Part shown: in pieces, positions 6,320 to 7,528 of the stretch
How positions within the stretch are numbered: the stretch's first letter is position 1
Layout of the letters: each line of letters starts with the position of its first letter
Assembly: GCA_934597465.1 (NCBI GenBank)
Contig: CAKTSC010000060.1
Location: forward strand, 1 to 7,528
From: an uncultured Dysosmobacter sp.
GTDB lineage: Bacteria; Bacillota; Clostridia; Oscillospirales; Oscillospiraceae
DNA length: 7,528 bases
Reading direction: 5' to 3'
Made by a program: the position numbers and the translations under genes
Notes under the pieces: generated by a model
Told to the model about the DNA's origin: nothing
The model's input: only the letters and a program-made list of their open reading frames with translations
Database searches by the model: none

Positions 6320-7357
6320 TCAGTTTGCGCCCTCCGGCGTCAGCCGGGAGACCAGGGACGCGGGGTAGCGGCCCGCGAAGGCCTGCCAGACCGGCTGGGC
6401 GGCCTGGCGGAACTCCGCCAGGGCATCCTCGGAGAGGGTAGCCACCCGGTTGCCCCGGACGGCGGACTTCCACTGGGAGAGGATCTCTTCGTCCCGGGCA
6501 AGGCTTGCCTGGCGCTGGACGGCGGCGGCCTCGGCCCCGCAGTCCCCGGCGATGCCCGCGAGAAGCGGCGCCAGGGAATCGTAGAGGGCGCCGTCCATGC
6601 AGAGGTAGGCGGCGGAGTAGAAGGCGGGCCAATCGCAGACGTACTTCTGCACCTTCTGGAGGGAGGCGGCCCAGGCGTCCTCCGGCAGGGACTCCTGCCC
6701 GTCGTAGACCCCGGTCTCCAGAGCGGTGTAGACCCCCGGCCAGGGGGCGTCCACCACCTCCGCGCCCCAGAGGGTGAGGCTGCGGGACACCACGTCGCCG
6801 CCGCCCGCCCGGATGCGCAGGCCCGAGAGGCCGGCAAGGCTCTCCACCGGGCGCTGGCTGTTGCTCAGGAGGCGGAAGCCCTCCGTCCCGATGCCAAGGC
6901 ACCGGAAGCCGTTCTCCGCCAGGATCTCCCCCAGGGCGGCACCGCCGTCGCCGTCCATGGCGGCTTCGGCCTCCTCCCGGGAGAGGTAGAGGAAGGGCAG
7001 GGAGGCGGCGTCCAACCGGGCGTCCACCGCGGCGAACTCCGCCGCCGTGGCCCAGACGATGTCCGCGTCCCCGGCGCGGAGGGCGTCCACGGCGGTCTCA
7101 TAGCCGCCGTCCCCCAGGGAGCAGAGGGAGACGCACTCCGCCCGCACCGTGCCGTGGGTGCGCTCAAAGAGCCGCTGGGCGAAGGTCTCCGCCGCCTGGC
7201 GCTCCGGGGAATCCTCCCCCCCGGCGCAGGCCAGGATCCAGGTCTGGGCCTCGAACTCCACCGGCCCCTGGGAGGAGGCCGCGGGGGCGTCCGTGCCGCA
7301 GGCGCTGAGACTCAGCGCCAGGGCCAGCACGGCGGCCAGGATGCCTGTTTTTCTCAT
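6320..7357 (-). CDS. dctP: TRAP-type solute-binding lipoprotein (DctP family)
   Basis: This 345-residue protein resembles the extracytoplasmic binding subunits of TRAP transporters, which capture organic acids such as C4-dicarboxylates or sialic acid for a separate membrane pair. It begins with a short basic N-terminus, a hydrophobic stretch and the lipobox LSAC with Cys20, so it should be lipid-anchored outside the membrane, as in Gram-positives. Family signs are FRLLSNSQRPVESLAGLSGL (161-180) followed by RIR, with Arg183 at the place of the carboxylate-binding arginine, and ALETGVYDGQE (212-222). GGGAGG six to eleven bases upstream supports the start at 7357. No DctQ or DctM membrane subunit is in the window; the next gene is gluQRS. 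The family is likely but similarity is moderate, and the ligand is unknown. The symbol is a family name only. Confidence 0.75.
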   Translation of the reverse strand: MRKTGILAAVLALALSLSACGTDAPAASSQGPVEFEAQTWILACAGGEDSPERQAAETFAQRLFERTHGTVRAECVSLCSLGDGGYETAVDALRAGDADIVWATAAEFAAVDARLDAASLPFLYLSREEAEAAMDGDGGAALGEILAENGFRCLGIGTEGFRLLSNSQRPVESLAGLSGLRIRAGGGDVVSRSLTLWGAEVVDAPWPGVYTALETGVYDGQESLPEDAWAASLQKVQKYVCDWPAFYSAAYLCMDGALYDSLAPLLAGIAGDCGAEAAAVQRQASLARDEEILSQWKSAVRGNRVATLSEDALAEFRQAAQPVWQAFAGRYPASLVSRLTPEGAN

Positions 7358-7528
7358 ATGCTCCTCCCTTCCCCGCCGGGGCGGGCTGGTGGTGTTTCTC
7401 GCTATCCTACGTCCGTCCCGGCGGCGGCAGCACCGGGCCCCCGGGCTTCGACGGCCTTCGGGCCGGTTCGACAGGGGATGGACGGGAAAGGGCGGGGGCC
7501 GGGAGGGCCCCCGCCGGAAATGATATGT
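7358..7528 (-). other. Upstream region of the operon
   Basis: No gene is seen. On the minus strand TATCAT (7525-7520) matches five of six bases of a -10 box, but its -35 would lie outside the window. ATCCTA at 7404-7409 (TAGGAT on the minus strand) has no acceptable -35. A TTCG-capped stem CGGCC/GGCCG lies at 7452-7465. The promoter of the operon is therefore not established. Confidence 0.4.
7491..7515 (-). terminator. GC-rich hairpin, possible terminator of a gene beyond the right edge
   Basis: GGCGGGGGCC (7491-7500) and GGCCCCCGCC (7506-7515) form a perfect 10-bp stem with a five-base loop. On the minus strand it is followed by CTTTCCC, like the sequence after the glmS terminator. It may end a transcript that enters from the right, or be another intergenic hairpin repeat. 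Confidence 0.4.

Noticed and set aside
7404..7432. Promoter for the dctP-like operon with TAGGAT as -10
   Set aside because: Only four of six bases match and no -35 element exists at 16-18 bases.

Overview
The window is GC-rich DNA that most resembles a Gram-positive anaerobe of the Clostridia (Oscillospiraceae-type gut bacterium). The reasons are strong AGGAGG-type ribosome binding sites before every gene, a glmS ribozyme (a mainly Firmicutes element) and an intergenic region full of GC-rich hairpin repeats of the kind common in such genomes. The genus cannot be named from sequence alone.

Layout. Positions 1-845 hold no credible gene. They are a mosaic of at least eleven hairpin-forming repeats, several belonging to one family, followed by the ribosome binding site of the first gene. 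Positions 846-2225 (+) encode a YfcC-family membrane transporter. A strong hairpin at 2326-2355 separates it from the convergent glmS (2365-4209, -), which makes glucosamine-6-phosphate for cell-wall synthesis. The glmS leader (about 4210-4572) is not empty: it contains a complete glmS self-cleaving ribozyme at about 4284-4458, with the cleavage site between 4457 and 4456 and a visible pseudoknot. It is driven by an extended -10 promoter interlocked with the terminator hairpin of the upstream operon. Positions 4684-7357 (-) form a compact three-gene operon, transcribed as a TRAP-type solute-binding lipoprotein, then glutamyl-Q tRNA(Asp) synthetase (gluQRS), then a FucA-like class II aldolase, with gaps of 18 and 22 bases. 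Positions 7358-7528 are the operon's upstream region, with a GC-rich hairpin near the right edge.

How the parts fit. glmS is a self-contained unit with feedback control: GlcN6P, the product of the enzyme, activates cleavage of its own mRNA leader. The operon joins one extracytoplasmic binding protein, one tRNA-modifying enzyme and one sugar-phosphate aldolase. No common pathway is obvious, and no TRAP membrane subunit lies in the window. The transporter gene is bracketed by two near-identical 29-base repeats in the same orientation. I see no prophage, CRISPR array, transposase, rRNA or tRNA. The least ordinary items are the extra hairpin inside the ribozyme, the promoter nested in a terminator, and the repeat mosaic around yfcC.
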